Source of the DNA: Streptomyces iconiensis
Lineage (GTDB): Bacteria; Actinomycetota; Actinomycetes; Streptomycetales; Streptomycetaceae
Reading direction: 5' to 3'
Assembly (NCBI RefSeq): GCF_028657195.3
Contig: NZ_JANCPR020000030.1
Span: 47,917 to 111,916, forward strand
DNA: 64,000 nt
The position numbers and the translations under genes were made by a program. Position 1 is the first letter of the stretch. The number at the start of each line of letters is the position of its first letter. Under the pieces are notes generated by a model, which had not been told where the DNA came from, searched no databases, and worked only from the letters and a program-made list of their open reading frames with translations. This document shows, piece after piece, positions 34,333 through 41,701 of this stretch.

Positions 34333-34641
34333 TCACTCCTCGGCAGCGGCCTCCCGGATCAGCGGCTCGAACTCCCGGCGCACATAGGCGTCGAACGGTT
34401 CCGTCAGCGCGCCGTCGATCACCCGCCGCACCCGGTGCTCCGCCGCGAACTCCTTGATCGCTGCACGGGAGTCCGGCCCCACACCCCCGCCAACGATCAG
34501 CACCGCGAACTCCTCGGTCTCCAGCAGCTTCCGGGCCTCGTCGTCGGTGCTCACTCCCTCCGCGTCAAAGCCGTCCGCACGCAGCGTGGCCAGCACCTCC
34601 GTCACCCTGGCGGGCGTCCTTCCCAACACCAGCGTCCTCAT
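34333..34641 (-). CDS. Small Rossmann-like protein of unknown function
   Basis: 102 residues, MRTLVLGRTPARVTEVLATL followed by alternating strand/helix segments (EFAVLIVGGGVGPDSRAAIKEF) and an acidic end (EPLIREAAAEE). It resembles a small nucleotide-binding or response-regulator-like fold without identifiable active site. ATG 34641 follows GGAGAGGAA; an ATG at 34668 would add MSTYRRGTA. Lies downstream of the broken MFS gene in the same direction and looks intact. Confidence 0.65.
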   Translation of the reverse strand: MRTLVLGRTPARVTEVLATLRADGFDAEGVSTDDEARKLLETEEFAVLIVGGGVGPDSRAAIKEFAAEHRVRRVIDGALTEPFDAYVRREFEPLIREAAAEE

Positions 34642-34690
34642 GGCCGTTCCTCTCCGGTACGTCGACATCGGCGCATCCGAACCTAGAAGC

Positions 34691-34973
34691 TCAACAGGGC
34701 TTGAGGTCAACCCCCAACTCCCACCCGCCTCTCGCGCGCCCCGGTCCCTTGAGCGGCCTTGCCCCAGTCGGCGGCTGCGCGTCATCGCGGCCGCGCTCTG
34801 CGGCCATGGCGGCGCATGCGGCCACGCTGGACAGTACGCCGCCGGCCACGAGCCCCGCACGGGCGCTGGTGTGCTCGGCGAACCAGCCGATCGTCGGTGG
34901 TCGACAGCACGAGCCAGTCCTGAGCCACCACCATCATCCAGGTGCCCGATACGGAGATCAGCTGACCGGCCGT
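34691..34973 (-). pseudogene. MFS exporter remnant with large internal deletion
   Basis: Two pieces of one MFS gene are joined: an N-terminal piece (FTAGQLISVSGTWMMVVAQDWLVLS) and, in another frame from ~34894, the C-terminal piece (TIGWFAEHTSARAGLVAGGV, then LSSVAACAAMAAERGRDDA) ending at TGA 34691. About 350 residues expected in between are missing. The N-terminal piece is fused in frame to the flavin reductase fragment upstream, so neither gene can make a normal product. Confidence 0.75.
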
Positions 34974-35282
34974 GAAGTAGCGGGCCAGCGACTGCTGACG
35001 CCCGGACAGGAGGTTCACGGTGAAGCCGCCGCTCTCGTCGAGCAGGCCGCGCAGCCGGGACTTCTTGTGCAGGCAGAACAGCACGAGCGGGGGGTCGAGG
35101 GAGACCGAGGTGAAGGAGTTGACGGTGGTGCCCTCGGCTCGGCCGCTCAGCCCGGTGGACACCACCGTGACACCGCTCGTGAACAAGCCGCACACGCGGC
35201 GCAGACTCAACGGCTCGACGGGCTGTCGCTCAGGGGTGCGGGTCAGCGATCGCGCTGCTGCGGACATACTCATCCCTTTCAT
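34974..35282 (-). pseudogene. Flavin reductase (flavin:NADH) 5' fragment
   Basis: Residues 1-103 of a DIM6/NTAB-type flavin reductase: RVCGLFTSGVTVVSTGL, TVNSFTSVSLDPPLVLFCLH, FTVNLLSGRQQSLARYF. At RYF the sequence switches to MFS exporter sequence, so the C-terminal third, including the conserved GDH-type NADH motif, is lost. In intact relatives it would feed reduced flavin to the adjacent halogenase. The start could be 35282, 35273 or 35267. Confidence 0.78.
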
Positions 35283-35309
35283 GAGGGTGTCGTGGGTGTG
35301 CCGCGCGGG

Positions 35310-36345
35310 TCACAGGAGCTTGCGGACCTTGGAGCCGGCCTTGACGATGCCGAGCAGGAACTCCCGGCCGACGCTGCTCATCTCCGCCGGGGCCCGCGTC
35401 GACGCCCAGTACAGGAAGCGGGCCATCGTCGGCACGGACGGGTAGATGAAGCGCTGCTTCTCGTCCTTCCAGCCGAAGACGGGGTTCACGACGGGCGAGT
35501 CGCGCAGCGTCTGGAAGATGATGTCGGCGGCCTCGTCCCCACCGAGCGCGCCCGCCTCGTACTTCTCGTAGGCCTCCGCAGTGGTGTCCAGGATCTTCTT
35601 GAAGGAGTCGGTCCGGGGCCACCACAGACCCGGGTACGGGACCCGCTCCAGCTCTTCGAAATGCTCCTTGCGGCCGTCGCGGGCGTGGGTGCTTGAAGCG
35701 GGCCGGCTGCTCGCGCAGGCCGAACTTATCCGCGAGCGGCGAGCGCGCCCCGGAGGCGTCCACCAGGTACTTTGCCCGATACTGCTCGGCCTTGGCACCA
35801 GGTGCGGCGCTCTTGCCCGTGACGGTCACGCCGTCGGCGTCGAAGTCGACCTCGCTCGCGCGCCAGTTCTGCCGGGGCACACAGCCGTACTTGATCGCCA
35901 CGTGGAACATGAACGAGTCGCTGTCCTGGCGGTGCAGGTGGCTGTTCTGGTGGAAGATCATGGGCAGCGCCAGCTGGGTGGCGGCCCGCGGGTCGGGCTC
36001 CTGGCCCACCTCGTGCTTGATGAAGCCGAAGTGCGCCTTGGTGCCGAAGGTCGGGCCGATGTCGCGGGTGGACGCCTGGACGCTGGCGAGGCTCTTCAGC
36101 TCGGGGATGTCGTGTCGCTCGGAGGGGATGTGGATCCACTCCACGAGCTGCGGGGTCATGGACTCGCCGACGGCGAAGCGCGGATGGGCGGCCGCGTCGA
36201 CGAGCAGGACCCGCGCCCCGTGCTTGGCCAGGATCGTGCCGGTCACGGAGCCGGCCAAGCCCGACCCCAGGATGATGACGTCGAAGGTCATCTCCTCGGG
36301 TATGTGTGCCGATTCCGTCGCGCCTTTGGTCATCTTCGTGACCAT
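35310..36345 (-). pseudogene. Flavin-dependent halogenase, internally deleted and frameshifted
   Basis: N-terminal frame (36345 to ~35695): DVIILGSGLAGSVTGTILAK (FAD-binding GxGxxG) and FAVGESMTPQLVEW, typical of tryptophan/pyrrole halogenases. At ~35690 the frame changes and C-terminal sequence continues (EHFEELERVPYPGLWWPRTD, YWASTRAPAEMSSVGREF) to the stop at 35310. The middle third, which should hold the WxWxIP motif, is absent: a deletion plus frameshift. A functional halogenase is very unlikely. Confidence 0.8.
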
Positions 36346-36468
36346 GAGCTGACTCTTTCTTCGGGGCGGAATACCACATAGAAAAAGCTCTTCATTCAAC
36401 GAATGAAGAGCTGTGGAAAAGACATGAAGAAGCCGCTGAATTAAGCGTGACATGTTGCGGCCAGAGGG

Positions 36469-37419
36469 TCAACTCCTGGCCGGAACAGTCGACTTGGCGT
36501 TCTGGGAGAATTCGCTTCCGGAATTCGCTTCAGCGTGTGCGGATGCCAGAAGTTTCAGCAGCAGCGCCCGCAGTTCGTCCGCACCACCCGGGCCGAGCAT
36601 GGCCGCCACGTCGGCGGCGAGTTCCTGTACGGCCGCGGTGACGACGGCGAGTTTCTCCCGGCCCGAGTCGGTCACCTCAAGGGCGTACCGGCGCCGGTCG
36701 CGCGGGTCGCGGCCACGACGTACGAGCCCCTGCTTGACCAGTTCGTCGACGAGCTGCGAGGCGGCAGGACCGGTGATGGCGAGGAACTCCGCGAGCTGCT
36801 GCTGCGCACAGGGGCCGGAGGCGACGAGCGCCGACAGGGGACCGTAGTGCCGCACGCGCAGTCCGGTGCCGGTGAGCTTGTCGTCGCCGTGCTTGCGCAG
36901 CCGGAAGTGGGCCTGCGCCATCAGGTACTCGGTGCCCTGCACGAGCGGCTGCGCCGGCTCGGGCAGCAGCCGGGCCAGGAGTGCGTCGAGCCGCGCGGTC
37001 TCCTCGCGGGTGAGCACGGCGGTCAGCTGCGCGTCACGCTCGGCGACGGCCCGGCGCCGGGCCTCGAGAGCGGTGCGGCCCCGGCCGGTCAGGGAGAGCA
37101 CGTACTGGCGCCTGTTGTCGGGGTTGCGGGTGCGCTGGGCCTCGCCGCGGGCCTCCAGGCGGTCGATGACCTGGACCATGATGGTGCGGTTGATGCCGAG
37201 GCGCTCGGCGAGGTCGAGCTGGGAGGCCCAGTCCTGGCCGCTCAGAGCGTCGAGGACGAGGAAGTCCCGGGAGTCGGTGTCGGTGCCGTCGGGGGTGGCG
37301 GAGAACTGTGCATGGACCCGGCGCAGGAGGTAGCTCACATAGTCCGCGAGCGGCTCCGGGAGCTTCCCCGGGACCTCGGCGGACTCCTCGGCCCTCGTCA
37401 CGGGAGTCGCCGGATTCAT
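36469..37419 (-). CDS. Tandem MarR-domain transcriptional regulator
   Basis: 316 residues, twice the usual MarR length. First winged helix: LDLAERLGINRTIMVQVIDR with RNPDNRRQYVLSLTGRG (wing); second: LAEFLAITGPAASQLVDELV with RDPRDRRRYALEVTDSG. The two halves look like a duplicated or fused MarR, which could bind DNA as a monomer resembling a dimer. ATG 37419 follows GGGGAG. It is divergent from the decayed halogenase only in function, not direction; the nearest upstream gene is the MFS exporter, which it probably controls. Confidence 0.85.
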   Translation of the reverse strand: MNPATPVTRAEESAEVPGKLPEPLADYVSYLLRRVHAQFSATPDGTDTDSRDFLVLDALSGQDWASQLDLAERLGINRTIMVQVIDRLEARGEAQRTRNPDNRRQYVLSLTGRGRTALEARRRAVAERDAQLTAVLTREETARLDALLARLLPEPAQPLVQGTEYLMAQAHFRLRKHGDDKLTGTGLRVRHYGPLSALVASGPCAQQQLAEFLAITGPAASQLVDELVKQGLVRRGRDPRDRRRYALEVTDSGREKLAVVTAAVQELAADVAAMLGPGGADELRALLLKLLASAHAEANSGSEFSQNAKSTVPARS

Positions 37420-37488
37420 CTGACTCCCCGCTTCCTGGATCTCATCGCGTGCACGCTGCAAAACAGCACCTCCTGCCCGAGTATAAGT

Positions 37489-37521
37489 GCGGTGCACTCG
37501 CCGTTCCCCCGAGTGCACCGC
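37489..37521. promoter_or_regulatory. 12-bp inverted repeat upstream of the tandem marR gene
   Basis: Perfect arms GCGGTGCACTCG (37489-37500) and CGAGTGCACCGC (37510-37521) with a 9-bp centre, 70 bp upstream of the marR start and beside TATAAG. Since a separate terminator closes the MFS gene at 37551-37586, this dyad is better read as a regulator operator. Confidence 0.6.
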
Positions 37522-37550
37522 GGCCCGGAGAACCAGTGGGACGGGCAGGC

Positions 37551-37586
37551 CGGCGGCCCCGCCGCGAGGGAGGGGCGGGGCCGCCG
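37551..37586 (-). terminator. Stem-loop terminator of the MFS gene
   Basis: Perfect 13-bp arms CGGCGGCCCCGCC (37551-37563) and complement (37574-37586), 10-nt loop, 22 bp past the MFS stop. Confidence 0.82.
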
Positions 37587-37608
37587 GGTGGGTCACAGCC
37601 GGACGGGT

Positions 37609-39060
37609 CTATGCCCCGTCCCGCTGCGGCTGGGGGGCCGACTTCGGCGCGGTGAGCAGCGCCGTCAGGAGGGCCAGCAGGTAGAGGCCGCCACCGAGCA
37701 GGAAGCCGTACGTGTAGCCGGTGTTCAGCGCGTCGGGCGTGGCCGGCCGGGACTGGTTCTGGGTGATGACGGTGGCCGCCGCGGCCAGCACGGCCAGGCC
37801 GAGCGCGCCACCGAGCTGCTGCGCGGTGTTGATCAGGCCCGCCGCGGCACCGGTCTCCTGCGGCTCGAGCCCGCGGACGCTGATGCCGGTGATGGCCACG
37901 AAGACCATGCCGAGGCCGAGAGCGGACACCAGCTGCGCGGGCAGCAGCGCGGCCCAGGGGTTCTGGCCCGGGGTCAGCAGGCTGAGCCAGACCATGCCGA
38001 GGGTGCCGACCGTCAGGCCGATGGAGATCACCGAGCGCTCGGGCATCCGGGCCAGCAGCCGCGGACCGATGCCGCCGGCCGCGATCAGCATGCCCACCGC
38101 GTAGGGCAGGTAGGCGACGCCGGTGACCATCGGGCCGTAGCCCTTGACCACCTGCATGTAGAGGGTCAGGAAGTAGAAGGTGGCGAGCATGCCCGCGGCG
38201 ACCAGGAACATCACCAGGTTGGCGCCGACCCGGCTCTTGTCGGCCAGGACGTGGCCGGGGATCATCGGCGCCCGTACGGTGCGCTGGATGAAGACGAAGA
38301 CGGCCAGCAGGACCAGCGCGGCTCCGAGGGCGATCAGCGCGGCGGTGTCGAGGCCTCCCCCACCGGCGCGGGTAATGCCGTAGAGCAGGGCGCCGATACC
38401 GAAGGTGGCGGTCAAGGCACCCGCCACGTCGGCCTTGCCGCGCTCACGGCCGCCCTCGACGAGGACGCCGGTGCCGAGCAGCACGGCCAGGGCGATCGGG
38501 ACGTTGATGAACATGACCCAGTTCCAGCTCAGGTACTCGGTCAGCGCGCCGCCGAGCAGCAGGCCGACGACCGACCCGAGTCCGCCCATCGCGCCGTACA
38601 CGCCGAGCGCCTTGTTGCGGCTCGGGCCCGCCGGGAAGGTGGTGGCCAGCAGGGACAGGGCAGCGGGCGCGGCCATGGCGGCGCCGAGGCCCTGCACGAG
38701 CCGGGCGGTGATCAGCAGCCCGCCGGTGGTGGCCATACCGCCGAGCAGGGAGGCGACGGCGAAGATGACCAGGCCGATCCGGAAGACCCGCCGGCGGCCG
38801 AAGAGATCGCCGGCGCGACCACCGACCAGCAGCAGTCCGCCGAAGGCCAGGGCGTAGCCGGTGACGACCCAGCCGAGGCCGGACTCACTCAGGCCGAGGG
38901 CACTCTGCATGCTGGGCAGGGCCACCGACACGATGGTGCCGTCCAGGACGAGCATCAGCTGTGCTGCGGCGATCACAAGGAGTGCGAGGCCGAGCTTGCC
39001 GTCCTTCTGCGGCGGTGCCGCGGCCCTGGGGCCGGCCTGGGCGCTGTCTTGCAGCGACAT
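37609..39060 (-). CDS. MFS multidrug exporter, DHA2 (EmrB/QacA-like, 14 helices)
   Basis: 483 residues, about 14 membrane helices. DHA2 motifs: MLVLDGTIVSVALPSMQ (helix 1 motif D1), GRAGDLFGRRRVF (motif A) and ARLVQGLGAAMAAPAALSLL (motif C-like). Expected to export drugs or a secondary metabolite with protons. It starts 59 bp after the hemerythrin-like gene in the same direction, so they probably form an operon ending at the terminator 37551-37586, with the tandem MarR gene next. Confidence 0.88.
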   Translation of the reverse strand: MSLQDSAQAGPRAAAPPQKDGKLGLALLVIAAAQLMLVLDGTIVSVALPSMQSALGLSESGLGWVVTGYALAFGGLLLVGGRAGDLFGRRRVFRIGLVIFAVASLLGGMATTGGLLITARLVQGLGAAMAAPAALSLLATTFPAGPSRNKALGVYGAMGGLGSVVGLLLGGALTEYLSWNWVMFINVPIALAVLLGTGVLVEGGRERGKADVAGALTATFGIGALLYGITRAGGGGLDTAALIALGAALVLLAVFVFIQRTVRAPMIPGHVLADKSRVGANLVMFLVAAGMLATFYFLTLYMQVVKGYGPMVTGVAYLPYAVGMLIAAGGIGPRLLARMPERSVISIGLTVGTLGMVWLSLLTPGQNPWAALLPAQLVSALGLGMVFVAITGISVRGLEPQETGAAAGLINTAQQLGGALGLAVLAAAATVITQNQSRPATPDALNTGYTYGFLLGGGLYLLALLTALLTAPKSAPQPQRDGA

Positions 39061-39119
39061 GAGCTCTCTCCGATGTCTCTGGGCTGGGGGATGGGTACGA
39101 CGGGGCCCGCGGTGGGGAG

Positions 39120-39773
39120 TCAGGGGGTGGTGGTTTTGGTGCCCCAGGGGTCCAGCGCTTCGTAGGCGGCACGCCATTCGGTGTCGTAGGCGTTGCGGAG
39201 CTGTTCGGGCATCTTGGCGAAGAACGGGGTGAGTTTGGCGGCGGTCATGTCGTCGACGAGCCAGGGCAGGTAGCGGCGGGAGTCGTCGCCGACGCGGGTG
39301 CGTTGTTCGGTGGCGAAGGCTGCCCACTGCTCCTGGCTCATGGTGATGTCCATGAGGGCCAGGGCCTCGTTTTCCTCGTGGTCGAGGTGGCCGTTGAGCT
39401 TGGTGTAGAGGGTGTCGGTGAGGCCGCCGAGGCGTTCGGGGCCGGAGTCGCGGTCGGTGAGGGCCGCGTCGATGTCGGCGAGGAGCGGGTCGATGACGGC
39501 GTGTTCGGCCTCCATGGCGTCCAGGAGGGCCAGCTCGTCGGGCCTGTCGGCCAGGACCTGCTGCATCACCGGCCACACGGTGAGGTCCTCAGAGGTGTGG
39601 TGGATGGTCAGGAACTTCTTGAACAGTTCCCATCCGACCGCGGTGCTCAGGATGTGGCGGGGGTCCTCGTCGACGCGGGCCGTGATCCGGGCGATCCGCT
39701 CCAGTTCGCGCCGGAGGGCGTCGTGGATGGCGTACATCATCGTCATGTCGTGGTTCTTGAACTGCTGGCTCAT
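39120..39773 (-). CDS. Hemerythrin HHE-domain protein
   Basis: 217 residues. Four-helix HHE pattern: AIHDALRRELERIARI, TIHHTSEDLTVWPVM, AEHAVIDPLL and HLDHEENEALALM, which give the His/Glu ligands of a di-iron site. Such proteins sense or bind oxygen, NO or iron. ATG 39773 follows GGGAGA. Upstream (39777-39912) the DNA is unusually AT-rich for the window with two copies of CTAGC about 17 bp apart and a TTGACG hexamer, a likely regulated promoter. Confidence 0.85.
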   Translation of the reverse strand: MSQQFKNHDMTMMYAIHDALRRELERIARITARVDEDPRHILSTAVGWELFKKFLTIHHTSEDLTVWPVMQQVLADRPDELALLDAMEAEHAVIDPLLADIDAALTDRDSGPERLGGLTDTLYTKLNGHLDHEENEALALMDITMSQEQWAAFATEQRTRVGDDSRRYLPWLVDDMTAAKLTPFFAKMPEQLRNAYDTEWRAAYEALDPWGTKTTTP

Positions 39774-39776
39774 CAC

Positions 39777-39912
39777 TGTCTCCCTCAGTGCTGCACTGCT
39801 GTGGCGCTGTCCCCGACAGTATCGTCAACTAGCTAATCTATCAACACATCAAACTAGCAATGCACCAATGATCAGGTACCCAAGGGATTAGCGGGGCAGG
39901 GCGGAGGCGCCT
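39777..39912 (-). promoter_or_regulatory. Candidate regulated promoter of the hemerythrin-MFS operon
   Basis: AT-rich gap. On the minus strand GTTGAC and ATAGATTAGCTAG-type sequence lie upstream of the start, with the short dyad CTGTCGGGGACAG between. CTAGTTTGAT and CTAGTTGAC form an imperfect direct repeat. The regulator could be the tandem MarR; this is inference. Confidence 0.4.
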
Positions 39913-40500
39913 TCAACGGGTCCCGGCAGACTCAAGGACCGCCCCTTCTCGGCCGGTGCGGGGACGGCCGTCGTCCGGATCCGGATCCTTCGCACCGCGG
40001 CGGACCCGGCTGAGCACGGGCGAGGTCGCGGCCGTGGTGGCCAACGCCATCAACACGAGAATCGTGAACAAGTCGGGCCCGATGACCCCGAGTTCGAGAC
40101 CAACGTTCAGCACGACCAGCTCGGTCAGGCCCCGGCAGTTCATCAGCGTGCCGATGGACATGGCGTCTCGCCAGCCCTGGCCCGTGAGCCGGGCCGCGAC
40201 CGAGCCGCCGCCCCACTTCCCGAGCACCGCGACGGCGAGCACGGCGCCCGCCCACAGCCACTGCGTGGCGTCACTGCCAAGCAGCGACACATCGGTCTTC
40301 AGGCCGGTGCTGACAAAGAACAGCGGCAGCAGCACGGGCACGGTGAACGCCCGCACGCGAGCCGCGGTGGCCTCGATCTGCCGCCGGCCGCGCGGAGTGA
40401 TCGCGCCCAGCAGGAACGCGCCGAACAGCGCGTGCACACCGATCCCCTCGGTGGCGTACGCGCTCAGGCACAGCCCGCTGAACAGCACGACCAGCACCAC
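39913..40500 (-). pseudogene. C-terminal fragment of a cation/proton antiporter (CPA2/KefB type)
   Basis: About 195 codons: LFGAFLLGAITPRGRRQIEA, PVLLPLFFVSTGLKTDVSLL, SIGTLMNCRGLTELVVLNVG, the last half of a Na+/H+ exchanger. An intact protein would have 400 or more residues and start before this point; upstream the frame meets a stop at the 15-bp tandem repeat (40546-40575). The GTG at 40500 lacks a ribosome site. Best read as a truncated gene left by rearrangement. Confidence 0.72.
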
Positions 40501-40545
40501 GCCGTCGGCGTACTCGCGCTCGGGCGGATGCGGCAGAGGCGGACT

Positions 40546-40575
40546 CCTCGACCCCGGTCGCCTCGACCCCGGTCG
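40546..40575. repeat. 15-bp exact tandem duplication
   Basis: CCTCGACCCCGGTCG occurs twice back to back, right at the point where the antiporter fragment loses homology and just before the HNH-like gene, possibly marking a join. Confidence 0.8.
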
Positions 40576-40599
40576 TCACGACGAACGACAGCCGGGCTG

Positions 40600-41235
40600 A
40601 TGCCGCCTGAAGCCGACTTCGGGCCCGGTCTCTTCCCGCTCGCGGCGGTGAACGGGGCCGGGCCCGTTCACGTTGATGAACAACTGCCCCTCATCGGCGA
40701 GCCAACTCCCGTGCGTATACGGGCCGTTGAATGGCTGGCCCGGCTGGCCGACGAGTCCGTTCAGGCCCGGTACTGGGCAAAGGTCTACCGAACCTCGTCA
40801 ACCGAGGACTGCCGGTTCTTCCTCGGCGGGACCTCCAGCACCGGCCACGCCTCATTCCGGGCCGCATCCCGGCCGGGGCGAACCAGGCGTGGGACCATCC
40901 CTGCCCACCTTTACGGCTACCAGCTCGCGCACGGAGTGATCCCACGACTCGGCTGGGGCGACGACCACCCCTCCGTCTGCCACACATGTGACAACCACTC
41001 CTGCCAGCAACCCCAGCACCTCCGCCTCGGCACCCCTGCGGAAAACCGGGCGGAATGGCTGGCCCGACGCCACAACCCTGACAGTCCCCTCGCGGATCTC
41101 CGCGGGCCTGCAGGCCGTTCGCGAGCCATCGGGGCCGCGATCCGCAGAGGGCTGTCACTCGGCGAATCCTCACCGGACACCGCCCTCCGAATCCGTAGAG
41201 CCGCAGCAGTCGGCAGACCACTGAGTCTCTGGTAA
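40600..41235 (+). CDS. HNH-endonuclease-like protein
   Basis: 211 residues from ATG 40600 (MPPEADFGPGLFPLAAVNGA). C-terminal half holds VCHTCDNHSCQQPQHLRLGT with AENRAEWLARR, the Cys/His core seen in HNH proteins of phages and plasmids, where CxxC and NHxC-type residues bind zinc. An alternative GTG start is at 40648. No good ribosome site. Likely cargo of the putative element; nuclease activity is inferred from the motif only. Confidence 0.68.
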   Translation: MPPEADFGPGLFPLAAVNGAGPVHVDEQLPLIGEPTPVRIRAVEWLARLADESVQARYWAKVYRTSSTEDCRFFLGGTSSTGHASFRAASRPGRTRRGTIPAHLYGYQLAHGVIPRLGWGDDHPSVCHTCDNHSCQQPQHLRLGTPAENRAEWLARRHNPDSPLADLRGPAGRSRAIGAAIRRGLSLGESSPDTALRIRRAAAVGRPLSLW

Positions 41236-41316
41236 TCGCTCCGGCGTTGCAGCACACAACAACTTCGCGCGGCGCCGAACTACGCTTCCTTGGAAGGCAA
41301 TTCACCCAGACCCCAC

Positions 41317-41467
41317 CAACCCGACTCCGCTTGTGCGGGAATCAATGCGGGCAGATCCGGGCCGCCTCCGTACGCTTCGGTTCACCCCCGCGCGCGCGGG
41401 GAGCACACGTCCATCGTGTGCTGTGGGGCAACGCCTACCGGTTCACCCCCGCCCGAGCGGGGCTGGT
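41317..41467. CRISPR. Relic type I-E CRISPR array (three repeats, two 32-nt spacers)
   Basis: The central repeat (41378-41406, 29 nt) starts CGGTTCACCCCCGCG and ends CGGGGAGCAC, the Streptomyces type I-E repeat form. A second copy at 41439-41467 keeps the first 14 bases and the hairpin but has a changed 3' end; a much decayed copy lies at 41317-41345 (about 16 of 29 bases). Start points are exactly 61 nt apart, leaving spacers of 32 nt at 41346-41377 and 41407-41438. No cas gene is in the window. Confidence 0.78.
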
Positions 41468-41701
41468 CCTGGGTGCGGACTCATCCACACCATCCGCACG
41501 GTGATTGCCATTTGAGCGTGTGGGCCAACTTGCCCCCGGTCCAGGTGAGTCACGCTTCCATTCGGTTTCGGTGCCTGCTGAGCCCAGCGAAGCACTGTGG
41601 GGTGGCTCGTAAGCCTGTTGTCGCTGCCGTGGCCATCAGCCCACATGTCGCGCACGCAGGCGCCCGCCGAGATGTGAGCCTCCCCGGGCTTCGTTCGGAC
41701 G

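Noticed and set aside
34326..35193. 286-codon frame on the minus strand
   Set aside because: Only its last 102 codons (34333-34641) look like a protein; the rest is a shadow of the broken reductase/MFS region.
36535..39165. 876-codon open frame on the plus strand
   Set aside because: Antisense to the tandem marR and MFS genes; low-complexity Gln/Glu/Arg composition typical of the opposite strand of GC-rich genes.
41247..41504. Open frame across the CRISPR relic
   Set aside because: Its translation (RFTPARAGL form) is the usual artefact of translating type I-E repeats; no ribosome site.
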